A DNA stretch of 64,000 nucleotides from Thermococcus gammatolerans EJ3 (GTDB taxonomy: Archaea; Methanobacteriota_B; Thermococci; Thermococcales; Thermococcaceae): contig NC_012804.1 in assembly GCF_000022365.1 (NCBI RefSeq), positions 1 through 64,000 of the forward strand, read 5' to 3'. The position numbers were made by a program, and so were the translations under genes. Each line of letters begins with the position of its first letter. The stretch's first letter is position 1. Below, piece by piece: positions 1 to 8,214 of the stretch. Under the pieces are notes generated by a model. The model was not told where the DNA came from. It worked only from the letters and a program-made list of their open reading frames with translations, and ran no database searches.

Positions 1-327
1 GTTGATTACCCAATCTTCGCCTTCCACAGCTTTCCAAGGGATAGAGAGCTTTACGTGGAGTGTTTGAAAAAAGCGATAAAAAACAAGTATGTTAATGCGT
101 GGGCTCATCCAGGGCTATTCTTACGGAGGACAGGGTTTTCTCTCACCGTTGATGAGCTTGAAGAAATCTTTAAGCTGATGAAGGAGCATGATGTCCTGCT
201 GGAAGTTAACAGGAGGTACAGCCTTCCATTGGGAAGCTGGCTGAACCTTGCCAAGCAGATGGAAGTCAAGACTGTCAGGGGAGGGGATGTGCATGGTGTC
301 GGAGAATTCAAATACTTCTGGGGGTGA
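1..327 (+). CDS. PHP-domain metal-dependent hydrolase, C-terminal part
   Basis: This is the 3' end of a gene whose start lies before the window; frame 1 is open from base 1. The visible 108 residues carry AHPG near the middle and GGDVHG close to the end. This histidine/aspartate pattern is typical of the metal-binding C-terminal part of PHP-family phosphoesterases (histidinol-phosphatase or polymerase-type PHP domain). The natural substrate cannot be told from this fragment. It ends 6 bases before the asparagine synthase start, so the two are probably co-transcribed. Family assignment is moderately sure; function is not. Confidence 0.6.
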   Translation, partial: VDYPIFAFHSFPRDRELYVECLKKAIKNKYVNAWAHPGLFLRRTGFSLTVDELEEIFKLMKEHDVLLEVNRRYSLPLGSWLNLAKQMEVKTVRGGDVHGVGEFKYFWG

Positions 328-333
328 TGGGTG

Positions 334-2187
334 ATGTGTGGGATTAATGGGTTTTCTTGGAGTGATGAGGGTCTTGTTCGGGAGATGAATGTGGCTATTC
401 GTCATCGTGGGCCTGATGATGAGGGTGTGTACGTTGATGATAACGTTAGTTTGGGTCATGTGAGGCTTGCGATTATTGATCTTTCCCCAAAGGGTCATCA
501 GCCAATGAGGTACGAGAAGAACGGTCATGAGGTTTGGATTGTTTATAATGGTGAGGTTTACAATTTTATGGAGCTCCGCGAGGAGTTGGAGAAGAAAGGT
601 TACGTGTTCAATTCGAATACGGATACTGAGGTGATTCTTGCCGCTTACTTGGAGTGGGGTTTTGATTGTGTTAAAAAGTTCAATGGCATGTGGGCGTTCG
701 CGATTTATGATAAGACTAAGAAGTTACTCTTCTTGAGCAGGGATCGGTTTGGAATAAAACCCTTGTACTACTATTATGACGGGCAGAACTTAATCTTCAG
801 CTCAGAAATCAAAGCCATACTAAAACACGAGATTAAAAGAGAGCCGAACGATGCCGTCATATTTGACTTCCTTTACTACAACCTACTTGATCATACGGAA
901 GATACTTTTTTTGAGGGAATAAAGAGACTGATGCCTAGTCATAGTGCTGTCTTTGACATCAAAACAAGAGAGCTCAGAATTTTTAAGTATTACGATTTAC
1001 GTAAGCGATTAAAGAAATTGAAGAAAGCTGAAGAAGATCCAGCGACCTTTAGGAAACTTTTCAAAAAGGCTGTTAAAAGACGCTTAATAGCCGACGTTCC
1101 TGTTGGTTCGTGTTTAAGCGGAGGACTCGACAGCTCAAGCATCGTGTGTATGATGAGGGAACTTGAGAAGAACTTGGAGATAAAGACTTTCTCCCTAATC
1201 TTTCCAGGTTTTAAGCTCGATGAGAGCAAATATCAGGAAAGTGTCATGCAAAAGTGCAGTGTCAAGAGGTACACTACAACCTTTACCGCGGAGGATATAC
1301 TTAGAGACCTTGAGGATCTGATATACACTCAGGAGGAGCCCTTCTCCACCCTCAGCATCTACGGTCAGTACAGAGTTATGAAACTCGCAAACGAGAATGG
1401 GATGAAGGTTTTACTCGATGGACAGGGGAGTGATGAAATACTTGCTGGCTATCACTACTTCTTTGGTTATTATTACTATGAATTATTCAGACATTTAAAA
1501 TGGAAACAACTTATTAGGGAAATTATATATTATAGAAAAAACGTGGGATCTTTTAAAGCTTTGAAGTATTTTATTGGATTACTATTGCCAAGAAGAATAC
1601 AAGAATGGATACTCAACCATGACACTTATTTGTCGAGAGAATTTATAAAGAGATTTAAACACCGAAAAGACCTAAGATTCAAGAAAAAAGAATTAAATGA
1701 TGCATTAGTTTGTGCTGTAATGAATAATCTACCCCATTTACTTAGATTTGAGGATAAAAATTCAATGAGATGGTCAATTGAAACAAGAGTCCCTTTTCTC
1801 GATCCAGAGCTTGTTGAATATGCACTTTCAACACCATCACAGGCAAAAATAAGAAATGGGATTACAAAATATATTCTAAGAGAATCCTTGAAGGGCATTG
1901 TTCCAGATATAATCTTAGATAGAAGAGATAAAATTGGATTTGCAACTCCAGATAATGAAATAGCAAATCATCCAGAGATCAAAAAATTTATTTGGAATAT
2001 TATTAACTCAGAATCATTTAAAAAAAGAAAATATTGGAATTGGAAAAAAGTACACAAAGTATATTACCATCATAGCACATCGAAGCTAGGAAATATATTT
2101 ATTGGAGAACTTATTTGGAAGGTTGTTATCCTTGAACTTTGGTTACGAGTGTGGATCGAAAACAAAAGTGCCCGAAGAGAGGGATGA
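334..2187 (+). CDS. asnB: Asparagine synthase (glutamine-hydrolysing)
   Basis: A 617-residue AsnB-type enzyme that transfers glutamine nitrogen to aspartate or to a sugar or other acid, with ATP. The N-terminal class II glutaminase domain begins MCGINGF, so Cys2 becomes the nucleophile; this fixes the ATG at 334 rather than the GTG at 331. NGEVYN and SRDRFGIKPLYY complete the domain. The synthetase domain has the PP-loop SGGLDSSS around residue 265, then LDGQGSDEILAGYHYF and RVPFLDPELVEYAL. Surrounded by glycan genes, it may amidate a sugar acid instead of making free asparagine. Codon use changes strongly along the gene: T-ending codons in the first 400 bases, C/G-ending in the middle, AT-rich after about 1480, suggesting a mosaic history. 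Confidence 0.93.
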   Translation: MCGINGFSWSDEGLVREMNVAIRHRGPDDEGVYVDDNVSLGHVRLAIIDLSPKGHQPMRYEKNGHEVWIVYNGEVYNFMELREELEKKGYVFNSNTDTEVILAAYLEWGFDCVKKFNGMWAFAIYDKTKKLLFLSRDRFGIKPLYYYYDGQNLIFSSEIKAILKHEIKREPNDAVIFDFLYYNLLDHTEDTFFEGIKRLMPSHSAVFDIKTRELRIFKYYDLRKRLKKLKKAEEDPATFRKLFKKAVKRRLIADVPVGSCLSGGLDSSSIVCMMRELEKNLEIKTFSLIFPGFKLDESKYQESVMQKCSVKRYTTTFTAEDILRDLEDLIYTQEEPFSTLSIYGQYRVMKLANENGMKVLLDGQGSDEILAGYHYFFGYYYYELFRHLKWKQLIREIIYYRKNVGSFKALKYFIGLLLPRRIQEWILNHDTYLSREFIKRFKHRKDLRFKKKELNDALVCAVMNNLPHLLRFEDKNSMRWSIETRVPFLDPELVEYALSTPSQAKIRNGITKYILRESLKGIVPDIILDRRDKIGFATPDNEIANHPEIKKFIWNIINSESFKKRKYWNWKKVHKVYYHHSTSKLGNIFIGELIWKVVILELWLRVWIENKSARREG

Positions 2188-2191
2188 AATT

Positions 2192-3337
2192 ATGAAAGTG
2201 TGCATGATTACTACAGTTCATAAGCCACTTGATGGTAGGATATTTTACAAAGAAGCAAGAAGCTTATCAAAAATTTACGATGTACTTGTAATAGCAGCTA
2301 ACAGGGAGGCAGGGGAAAGGCAGGTCGAGAGTGTTAAAATAGTTACTATAAAAAGACCAAGGCTTAGGAAGCTATTTCATTTTATTACAATATGGAGAAT
2401 CTTTAAGAAAGGGTTGGAGTTGGATTGTAATATTTATCATTGTCATGAGCCAGATTCTCTTATTATATGTCTTCTTATCAAATTCATAAAAAGGAATAAT
2501 GTGAAGGTAATATATGATGTTCATGAACACTGGCCAAGTGAAATAAGATATGGGTGGTTAAGAGTAAAAAATAACAAAATTTTAACCACGATAATCGAAA
2601 AACTAATTTGGAACATTGAGCACAAGGCCGTTAATTTTGCGGATCATATTATAGTTGTGAATAATCATCTTGCAAGAGAATTCCACATGTTATCCTTCAA
2701 GGTGTCTGTAATACCCAATGTGCCATTGATAACGATCCTGAAAAGAAGCTATAGTGGTGACATAAATAAGAAAGATGCAGATTTAATTTTAATGGCCTCT
2801 AAAGTGGCTAATCACTATGGTATAAATGAAATCCTACGCTCTCTATACAAGTTAAAAAAAGTATATCCCAAGATTAAATTGAAAATAATTGGAGATATCA
2901 AAATTGATATAAAAACCACTTTAGACAGATTCAATATGACAGACAATGTTATATTAAAAGGTTTCTTACCTCTAGAGAATATGTATTATGAAATAGAAAA
3001 GGGAAAGATAGGATTGAATATCGTGAAGCCGGAATTTTATAATATTTACATAGGATTGTCAACTAAGCTTTTTGATTACATGGCTTGTAAGTTGCCTGTA
3101 GTTGCCAGTAATTTGCCAGAAATTAAATTGATCATTAAACAAACTAAAGGGGGAATTCTTGTCGATCCAGAAAATATCAACGAAATTACAAAGGCAATAA
3201 AGTACTTGATTGAGAACCCAAAGGATGCTAAAAAAATGGGGATAAGAAATAGAAAAGTTATTGAGAAGAACATTAACTGGAAAAGAAGTGAAAAAAAATT
3301 AATTAGGATATACAAGCTCTTGGAGGAAGGGAAATGA
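2192..3337 (+). CDS. Glycosyltransferase family 4
   Basis: A 381-residue GT-B fold glycosyltransferase, probably acting at the cytoplasmic membrane face in surface glycan or glycolipid assembly. The N-terminal half begins MKVCMITTVHKPLDGR and has DVHEHWPSE around residue 108. The C-terminal nucleotide-sugar half has KLFDYMACKLPVVASNLPE near residue 296, the usual EX7E-like donor region of GT4. ATG 2192 is chosen because the protein then starts at the first beta strand and the start lies 4 bases after the asnB stop; upstream codons overlap asnB. The gene is AT-rich. Donor and acceptor cannot be inferred. Confidence 0.85.
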   Translation: MKVCMITTVHKPLDGRIFYKEARSLSKIYDVLVIAANREAGERQVESVKIVTIKRPRLRKLFHFITIWRIFKKGLELDCNIYHCHEPDSLIICLLIKFIKRNNVKVIYDVHEHWPSEIRYGWLRVKNNKILTTIIEKLIWNIEHKAVNFADHIIVVNNHLAREFHMLSFKVSVIPNVPLITILKRSYSGDINKKDADLILMASKVANHYGINEILRSLYKLKKVYPKIKLKIIGDIKIDIKTTLDRFNMTDNVILKGFLPLENMYYEIEKGKIGLNIVKPEFYNIYIGLSTKLFDYMACKLPVVASNLPEIKLIIKQTKGGILVDPENINEITKAIKYLIENPKDAKKMGIRNRKVIEKNINWKRSEKKLIRIYKLLEEGK

Positions 3338-5259
3338 AAAATTTAGAATCTAACAAAAATGCAATAATCATTGCCATTTTGTTACCATACTTACTGATAA
3401 TAGGATCAGTTGCTAGTATTGTGGTGACTATCTATTTGAATAAACTAAATTTCGCGATTAAAGGCTCTGTGGTGGTTATTCCAGCAGTCCTTTCAGCCTT
3501 AATGCTGTTCCAAGGTTATAACATGAAAATAAGTTCATATAATGAAAGAAAAAAGTCTATATTTTTGACATGTCCTCAAAGAAGATTGATATTGCTGTTT
3601 TTTATACTATTTCTATTGTCAATTCTTATCTTGATATTAGCACCATATCGTCCTTGGTATTATTTTGTGTTAGTGGCAATATTGTATATTATAGTATTTC
3701 TCCAGATTCTCTCTAAAGAACCTGTTTCTTTTATGATATTGCTTGAACTTATTTTGATTTTAATAGAATTGATTTATGGAACAACCTTCAAATATCCGCT
3801 ATATTTTGGAGCAACAGATATTCCGGGCCATATATTCTTGACAAAAGTAACATATCTATCCGGGCATATTGTTCCACCAGATTTAAATCTTTACTACACA
3901 TATTTTCCATTATATCATATATTTATATCACAGGGGGCATATATTTTGGGATCAGACATAAAGACTTCGTTATTTCTTATTCTTCCAATTCCGTACGTTA
4001 TAACGGTTTTGTTAATATATTTTTTGTTTAATGGTATCTCAAAAAACAGAAGAATTTCCCTTTTATCATCGTTTTTTTATTCAAATAGTTATATTATAAC
4101 ATATTATGGGACTTACTTGGTAACTAGGGCCATAGCCTTTGTGGGGTTTGCTATTTTGTTATATTTACTCTATAGAGAGATATCACGCAAGAGTTATAAG
4201 TATAAGTTGACTATAGTTTTTATAAGTGTGTTTATACTATTAATACATAATGTTTCTATAATACAGATTAGTGTTTTGTTAGTTGTTATGCTTATAATTG
4301 AATTTATGTTTGGGAAACTAGTAGATTTATCTTGGAAATTAATTGTTATTATAAACACTTTATTTATTGGATATTGGACTTTTGCTTCATGGAGTTTTAC
4401 AGAATATTTGATAAAATCTCATGTATTAACATTATTTCATACAAGTCCTTTAATGAGACATATATCTATTAGTAATTCATATTTCTTTCTGACACATATT
4501 GACATATCAATAGCTACCTTCTTTACATTGGTAGGGATCGGCTATATGTTACAAACTGAAAAACAAGAGCATGTCCTTGCATTTGGAGTTATGTCTATTT
4601 TTGCTGTACCAATGTATGTGCCCAACCCCCTTCAGGCATTGTGGCAAACAGGAAGTTTGCTAAGATTTGATAGGTTTAAATTATTTGTTACTCCATTTAT
4701 AGCATTTGCAATTGCATGGGGGTTTTATGTACTTAATTTGCACTATAGTCTTATTAAAGAAGACAACATTCTAAAACGAAAAATATTTGCTCTATTACTT
4801 GTACTAGTTGTTATGGGATATTCCTTTATGTCTATTACTATGCACGACAATGCAAATGATTGTAAAGATTTCCCGTGGAAAAATCCTAGAACATATTTCA
4901 ACAAAGAAGAGTTATATGGGTTTAGTTACATTATTGAGAATGTTCCTAGTAATTCAACATTATATTCTGACTATTATACCTACAGATTTTTTGAACCAAT
5001 GAAGAGGTTTAGCTTATCTAACTTTTTGGGAATTCCTTATTATGTATCTAGGATAATTCCAAGTATTGAAGATTTACCTGCATGTAAAGGATATTTATCT
5101 TTTAGAAAAGAAGAGTTTTTTAATGAGGGGCTTTATTTTGGTAAGGTATACAATATTAAATTATACAAACCGAATAAAATCAATGTAATAAAGCTAGTTT
5201 ATCTCTTACAAGAAAAAAGTCGGATATATTCAAATCCCTCGCTGGATATATACAGATAA
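3334..5259 (+). CDS. Polytopic membrane protein, possible GT-C type or glycan-assembly enzyme
   Basis: 641 residues, mostly hydrophobic, with roughly a dozen predicted membrane helices and a C-terminal soluble tail of about 120 residues. It starts 4 bases inside the preceding glycosyltransferase (ATGA overlap) with GGAGG at 3322-3326, so the two are translated together. No family motif is certain. ATDIPGH around residue 165, followed by a long aromatic-rich segment, recalls acidic loop-1 motifs of GT-C glycosyltransferases, but that is inference. It is one of the most AT-rich genes of the window, consistent with recent transfer. Other possibilities are an O-antigen polymerase-like protein or an unrelated transporter. 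Confidence 0.65.
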   Translation: MKNLESNKNAIIIAILLPYLLIIGSVASIVVTIYLNKLNFAIKGSVVVIPAVLSALMLFQGYNMKISSYNERKKSIFLTCPQRRLILLFFILFLLSILILILAPYRPWYYFVLVAILYIIVFLQILSKEPVSFMILLELILILIELIYGTTFKYPLYFGATDIPGHIFLTKVTYLSGHIVPPDLNLYYTYFPLYHIFISQGAYILGSDIKTSLFLILPIPYVITVLLIYFLFNGISKNRRISLLSSFFYSNSYIITYYGTYLVTRAIAFVGFAILLYLLYREISRKSYKYKLTIVFISVFILLIHNVSIIQISVLLVVMLIIEFMFGKLVDLSWKLIVIINTLFIGYWTFASWSFTEYLIKSHVLTLFHTSPLMRHISISNSYFFLTHIDISIATFFTLVGIGYMLQTEKQEHVLAFGVMSIFAVPMYVPNPLQALWQTGSLLRFDRFKLFVTPFIAFAIAWGFYVLNLHYSLIKEDNILKRKIFALLLVLVVMGYSFMSITMHDNANDCKDFPWKNPRTYFNKEELYGFSYIIENVPSNSTLYSDYYTYRFFEPMKRFSLSNFLGIPYYVSRIIPSIEDLPACKGYLSFRKEEFFNEGLYFGKVYNIKLYKPNKINVIKLVYLLQEKSRIYSNPSLDIYR

Positions 5260-5610
5260 AATTTACTCATCACACAATTTCGTAACTACACAGGGAAGGC
5301 TACTCAGTGTACGATGTTCACTAAATTATTAACTAGTACCGTAGCTCTAAGTGACCTTAGGGTATCTTTTCTCTCTGCACACCTATTTAGTGGATAGTTC
5401 TCCCCTCAAATTCCATAGAAAAGAAACCAAATACAGTAAAACTTCCCCCTGAAAGCATCGAGTCTATCAAAAAGTAGATGTTGACAAGTAAAATGAAGCA
5501 CCCCCTTGATATTTTGGGTCTATTATTCCATCCTAAATAATAAAAGTAAAAACATTAGAGCATAAACAAGGTTGAACCTTTAAGTCAAATTATTATAATC
5601 ATTTTGCTCT
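5260..5610. other. AT-rich intergenic region between convergent genes
   Basis: 351 bases between the ends of two convergent genes. All six frames are interrupted by stops; only short open pieces of about 20-30 codons are seen and none resembles a protein I recognise. No tRNA, clear inverted repeat or insertion-sequence end was found. It must hold the transcription ends of both neighbours, and short T-runs are present on each strand. Confidence 0.5.
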
Positions 5611-6954
5611 TTAGGTCTTCGGGTCTTCAGGAATTCCTTTAGTCTTTTCATATCTTCCCCTCTCTTCATACATATCCCTCAAAATGCTATAAACTTTTAT
5701 GGAGAGTACTGATGTTGATATCCAGTTAGTAGCTAAAGTAGCGATGGCCGCTCCTTTGTAAGACATCAAATGTATCAAAATATAATTTAAAAGGACATTA
5801 AGCAGTGCAGTGCCCCCAACGATTTTCGTGTATGTCTTTTCCCTCCCGATCCCATTGAGGAAGGAACCATAAAGAGAGTTCAAAAATATCGCCGGAAGTG
5901 TCCATCCCAATATTTTAAGAACCTCAACTGAATTCACGAATTCACTACCAAAGAACATGTGGACCAGCAGTGGGGCAAACAGAAATGCCCCCACCGCCCC
6001 GGCAACGCCGATTACCAGCAACACCTGAAATGCTCTCTTGAATAGTATCTTCAGTGTCTTTGGATTTTCCACCCACAGCCTTGATATAGATGGCATTGTA
6101 GTGTTGACCACCACAGAGGGGACCAGCATCGCCGCCTGTATAAAGAAATACCCCGCTTTATACCATCCAACGACTTCGTCGGGCTTCATGAGACCGAGCA
6201 TTATGATGTCCGTGTTGAAATAGATGAAGGAAAACAGGTAGATGAACCAAAACACATAGGACTTGCTCAGTATTTCCTTCCACTTATCGAGGTCAAACAT
6301 GGGCTTTGGAGAAACGTATCTCGAGCCAAAGTACATCCTGAGGAAGTTCAGCAAAAAGGTGTCAGCTGTAAGAACTACAAAGAATGCAAAGAGGCTCTTT
6401 GTGATCAACAGAACTGCCCCACCAAGGAGAAGGGTCATCACTCTCTCCGTAACCATGGAATAGGTCTCATACTTGGTGACCTCGTGGGCGAAGATGACGC
6501 TCGTGAAGAGGAGGCCTATTGTACCCACCACCGCCCCAGAACCGTACAGGATTATCGAAGTTTTAACAACTGCGCTCTTGTTCAGGTGAAGTGCTAAGAA
6601 TACTATTAACAACCAGTCGAGAACTGCCAGGATGATCTTAAAACCTAGGGCGTACGATACAAGATCCTTTTTGCCCTTGTCCCTCGCAACCTCGCGCATT
6701 ATATAGTAGTTGATGCCAAAATCCGAGAGATATGAGACGAAGCTCGTAAATGAAACTACAAAGGAGTACTGGCCAAGACCAACATCACCCAACGTCCTAC
6801 TTAGTACGAGGATTATAATATAAGAGATAAGCTTGTGAAGTGTTTGGCCGGCCAGAAGCCAGCTCGCATTGATTATGAGCCTCTTCTTTAAGCTCACCCT
6901 CTCACCAAGGAGGGATAACAGAGCTAATTTATTAGGGTTATGCTGCGTGCCCAT
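5611..6954 (-). CDS. Oligosaccharide/polysaccharide flippase (Wzx-like, MOP superfamily)
   Basis: 447 residues with about 12-14 hydrophobic helices spread evenly, the pattern of lipid-linked oligosaccharide flippases. The segment starting near residue 23 (KKRLIINASWLLAGQ, then LSRTLGDVGLGQYSF) is the typical first helix pair of this family. It would move undecaprenyl- or dolichol-linked glycans across the membrane and fits the neighbouring glycosyltransferases. ATG 6954 is preceded by GGGGAG; a GTG at 6897 would give a start closer to the usual family length and cannot be excluded. It is GC-richer than the + strand glycan genes it faces. Confidence 0.85.
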   Translation of the reverse strand: MGTQHNPNKLALLSLLGERVSLKKRLIINASWLLAGQTLHKLISYIIILVLSRTLGDVGLGQYSFVVSFTSFVSYLSDFGINYYIMREVARDKGKKDLVSYALGFKIILAVLDWLLIVFLALHLNKSAVVKTSIILYGSGAVVGTIGLLFTSVIFAHEVTKYETYSMVTERVMTLLLGGAVLLITKSLFAFFVVLTADTFLLNFLRMYFGSRYVSPKPMFDLDKWKEILSKSYVFWFIYLFSFIYFNTDIIMLGLMKPDEVVGWYKAGYFFIQAAMLVPSVVVNTTMPSISRLWVENPKTLKILFKRAFQVLLVIGVAGAVGAFLFAPLLVHMFFGSEFVNSVEVLKILGWTLPAIFLNSLYGSFLNGIGREKTYTKIVGGTALLNVLLNYILIHLMSYKGAAIATLATNWISTSVLSIKVYSILRDMYEERGRYEKTKGIPEDPKT

Positions 6955-7051
6955 AACTCCCCAGTTCCATAGGGATGGTAGAACTTAGGTTGGATGAAAA
7001 CCTCCACTCGAGGATCCTGGAATTGTTGCAGGTTCTTACCAATTCCAGAAA

Positions 7052-7228
7052 TCAGGGAATCAAGATGAAAGATGCAAAATTTTCTATGGAGACGGCAAGA
7101 TCTACGGTGGAAAAGTACCTCGCTATAATCTCCCTGCTCAAAAACCCGAAGAATATTGAGACAACCGTTCCAGAAAAGACAATTCCCGTCCCTCTTGCAA
7201 TCTTCTGCCGCTCGCTCAGGGGATCACT
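7052..7228 (-). pseudogene. N-terminal remnant of a second flippase
   Basis: Reading the - strand from 7228 gives 58 open codons ending at a TGA (7054-7052). Residues 11-30 read GIVFSGTVVSIFFGFLSREI, followed by IARYFSTVDLAVS. This is the first-helix signature of Wzx/MOP flippases (G-x3-F-x-G-x-V then a two-residue arginine region and ARY). No family-like sequence continues after the stop, and no good start codon precedes it. A complete but different flippase follows directly downstream, so this looks like the stump of a deleted or replaced paralogue. Confidence 0.5.
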
Positions 7229-7463
7229 TCAGAATTTCATACACCTTCATTGCCACGATGACCGCAAACACCAGGAGAAGGAAATAAGAGGAGTACTTAA
7301 GACCGTCCTTCGTCTCCTCGGAGAGGTAGAACTCCCCAATTTCCAAGGTTATCAGCAGTCCGATAAGAACCACCGTGAGGAAGACCTCGGTGGATGGTGA
7401 GAGAACCGCCGACAGGACTATCCAGAGGCCGAGAAAAATTATCAGATAATCCCTCACAGCCAT
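7224..7463 (-). CDS. Small membrane protein, unknown function
   Basis: 79 residues with two or three hydrophobic helices (DYLIIFLGLWIVLSAVLS, then FLTVVLIGLLITLEI, then a final helix). It begins 10 bases inside the end of the upstream gene, so the two form a translationally coupled pair. No conserved motif is recognised. Its end overlaps the flippase remnant by five bases. Confidence 0.6.
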   Translation of the reverse strand: MAVRDYLIIFLGLWIVLSAVLSPSTEVFLTVVLIGLLITLEIGEFYLSEETKDGLKYSSYFLLLVFAVIVAMKVYEILK

Positions 7464-8149
7464 TTCTCAACACCGCCGGCCTTTCTCAGGAGGAGCTTAA
7501 GATGGCCCTTAACCTCCCCCACCTCCTCAACGACGAGGACCTCACCGGCACCCGATGCCAGGGCAACCAAAACGGCGGAAACAACCGGATCGGCGTAGGG
7601 GAACTCCTTACAGGAGGCTTTAACGTAAACTTCCACAGTATCATCTTCCTCAAAAACTTTGGCACCGGGAAGGCCAAACCTGTCCAGAACGCCCGAAACG
7701 GCCGAGGCGGCGTAACCGACCCCCGAGCCGAGGAGTTTCAGACCGTCAATGAATCTCCACCCCGGAACCGGTGAGAGTAGCAAACCCGGCTCGGGCTCGG
7801 AATAGAGAACCCTCCCCTCAAAGAGCCTGCCGAGGTTGGGGCTACCCCTGGGGGACACGGGGATGAATATACCCCCCCGGGGGAGGTTCTCATAGGGTGG
7901 AAGGACGAACGCCTTTCCCCTGAGCCCAAGGTCAGATGCAAGGTTTGAAAAGAGAGCGCAATGGCCGCCTCCCAGAACTTCCCCTGCCTCGGGAGGGAGG
8001 CACTTCCAGCCGGGGAGGGAGAAGGCAACTATGCCGAGTATTATTGAACCTATCCCGAGGTTTACCATCGCCTGATTTCCAGACGAACCACCGGCGTACC
8101 AGAGGACCGTACCGAGAGCCGTCAGGAAAATGCCGCTTACCTTCCCCAT
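7454..8149 (-). CDS. Membrane-anchored hypothetical protein
   Basis: 231 residues. Two N-terminal hydrophobic helices (residues about 5-20 and 29-44) are followed by a soluble domain with short repeats rich in glycine and proline and a C-terminal alpha/beta-like stretch ending in KAGGVEKWL. The function is unknown and I do not recognise the family. ATG 8149 is preferred over GTG/ATG codons up to 8200 because those would place the start inside the TATA box at 8177-8186. The transcript would then have a leader of only a few bases. Confidence 0.6.
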   Translation of the reverse strand: MGKVSGIFLTALGTVLWYAGGSSGNQAMVNLGIGSIILGIVAFSLPGWKCLPPEAGEVLGGGHCALFSNLASDLGLRGKAFVLPPYENLPRGGIFIPVSPRGSPNLGRLFEGRVLYSEPEPGLLLSPVPGWRFIDGLKLLGSGVGYAASAVSGVLDRFGLPGAKVFEEDDTVEVYVKASCKEFPYADPVVSAVLVALASGAGEVLVVEEVGEVKGHLKLLLRKAGGVEKWL

Positions 8150-8176
8150 TTCGACCAGAGTTTGAACGTGAGGAAA

Positions 8177-8186
8177 ACTTAAAAGG
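8177..8186. promoter_or_regulatory. Shared TATA box of a divergent promoter
   Basis: ACTTAAAAGG reads as a TATA box on the + strand and CCTTTTAAGT as one on the - strand. It lies about 33 bases before the 8215 gene and about 32 bases before the ATG at 8149, so the same near-palindromic box may drive both directions with very short leaders. Confidence 0.5.
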
Positions 8187-8214
8187 ATTTTCATGACCAT
8201 AATGGGGGGCCAAC

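Noticed and set aside
5260-5610. Possible insertion-sequence remnant in the AT-rich gap
   Set aside because: Short open pieces were translated on both strands, but none matched a transposase motif, and no terminal repeats or target duplications were found.
6975-7400. A 141-codon + strand frame with a helix-turn-helix-like stretch
   Set aside because: There is no ribosome site before its ATG. It runs antisense over the flippase remnant and the small membrane gene, both better explained on the - strand.
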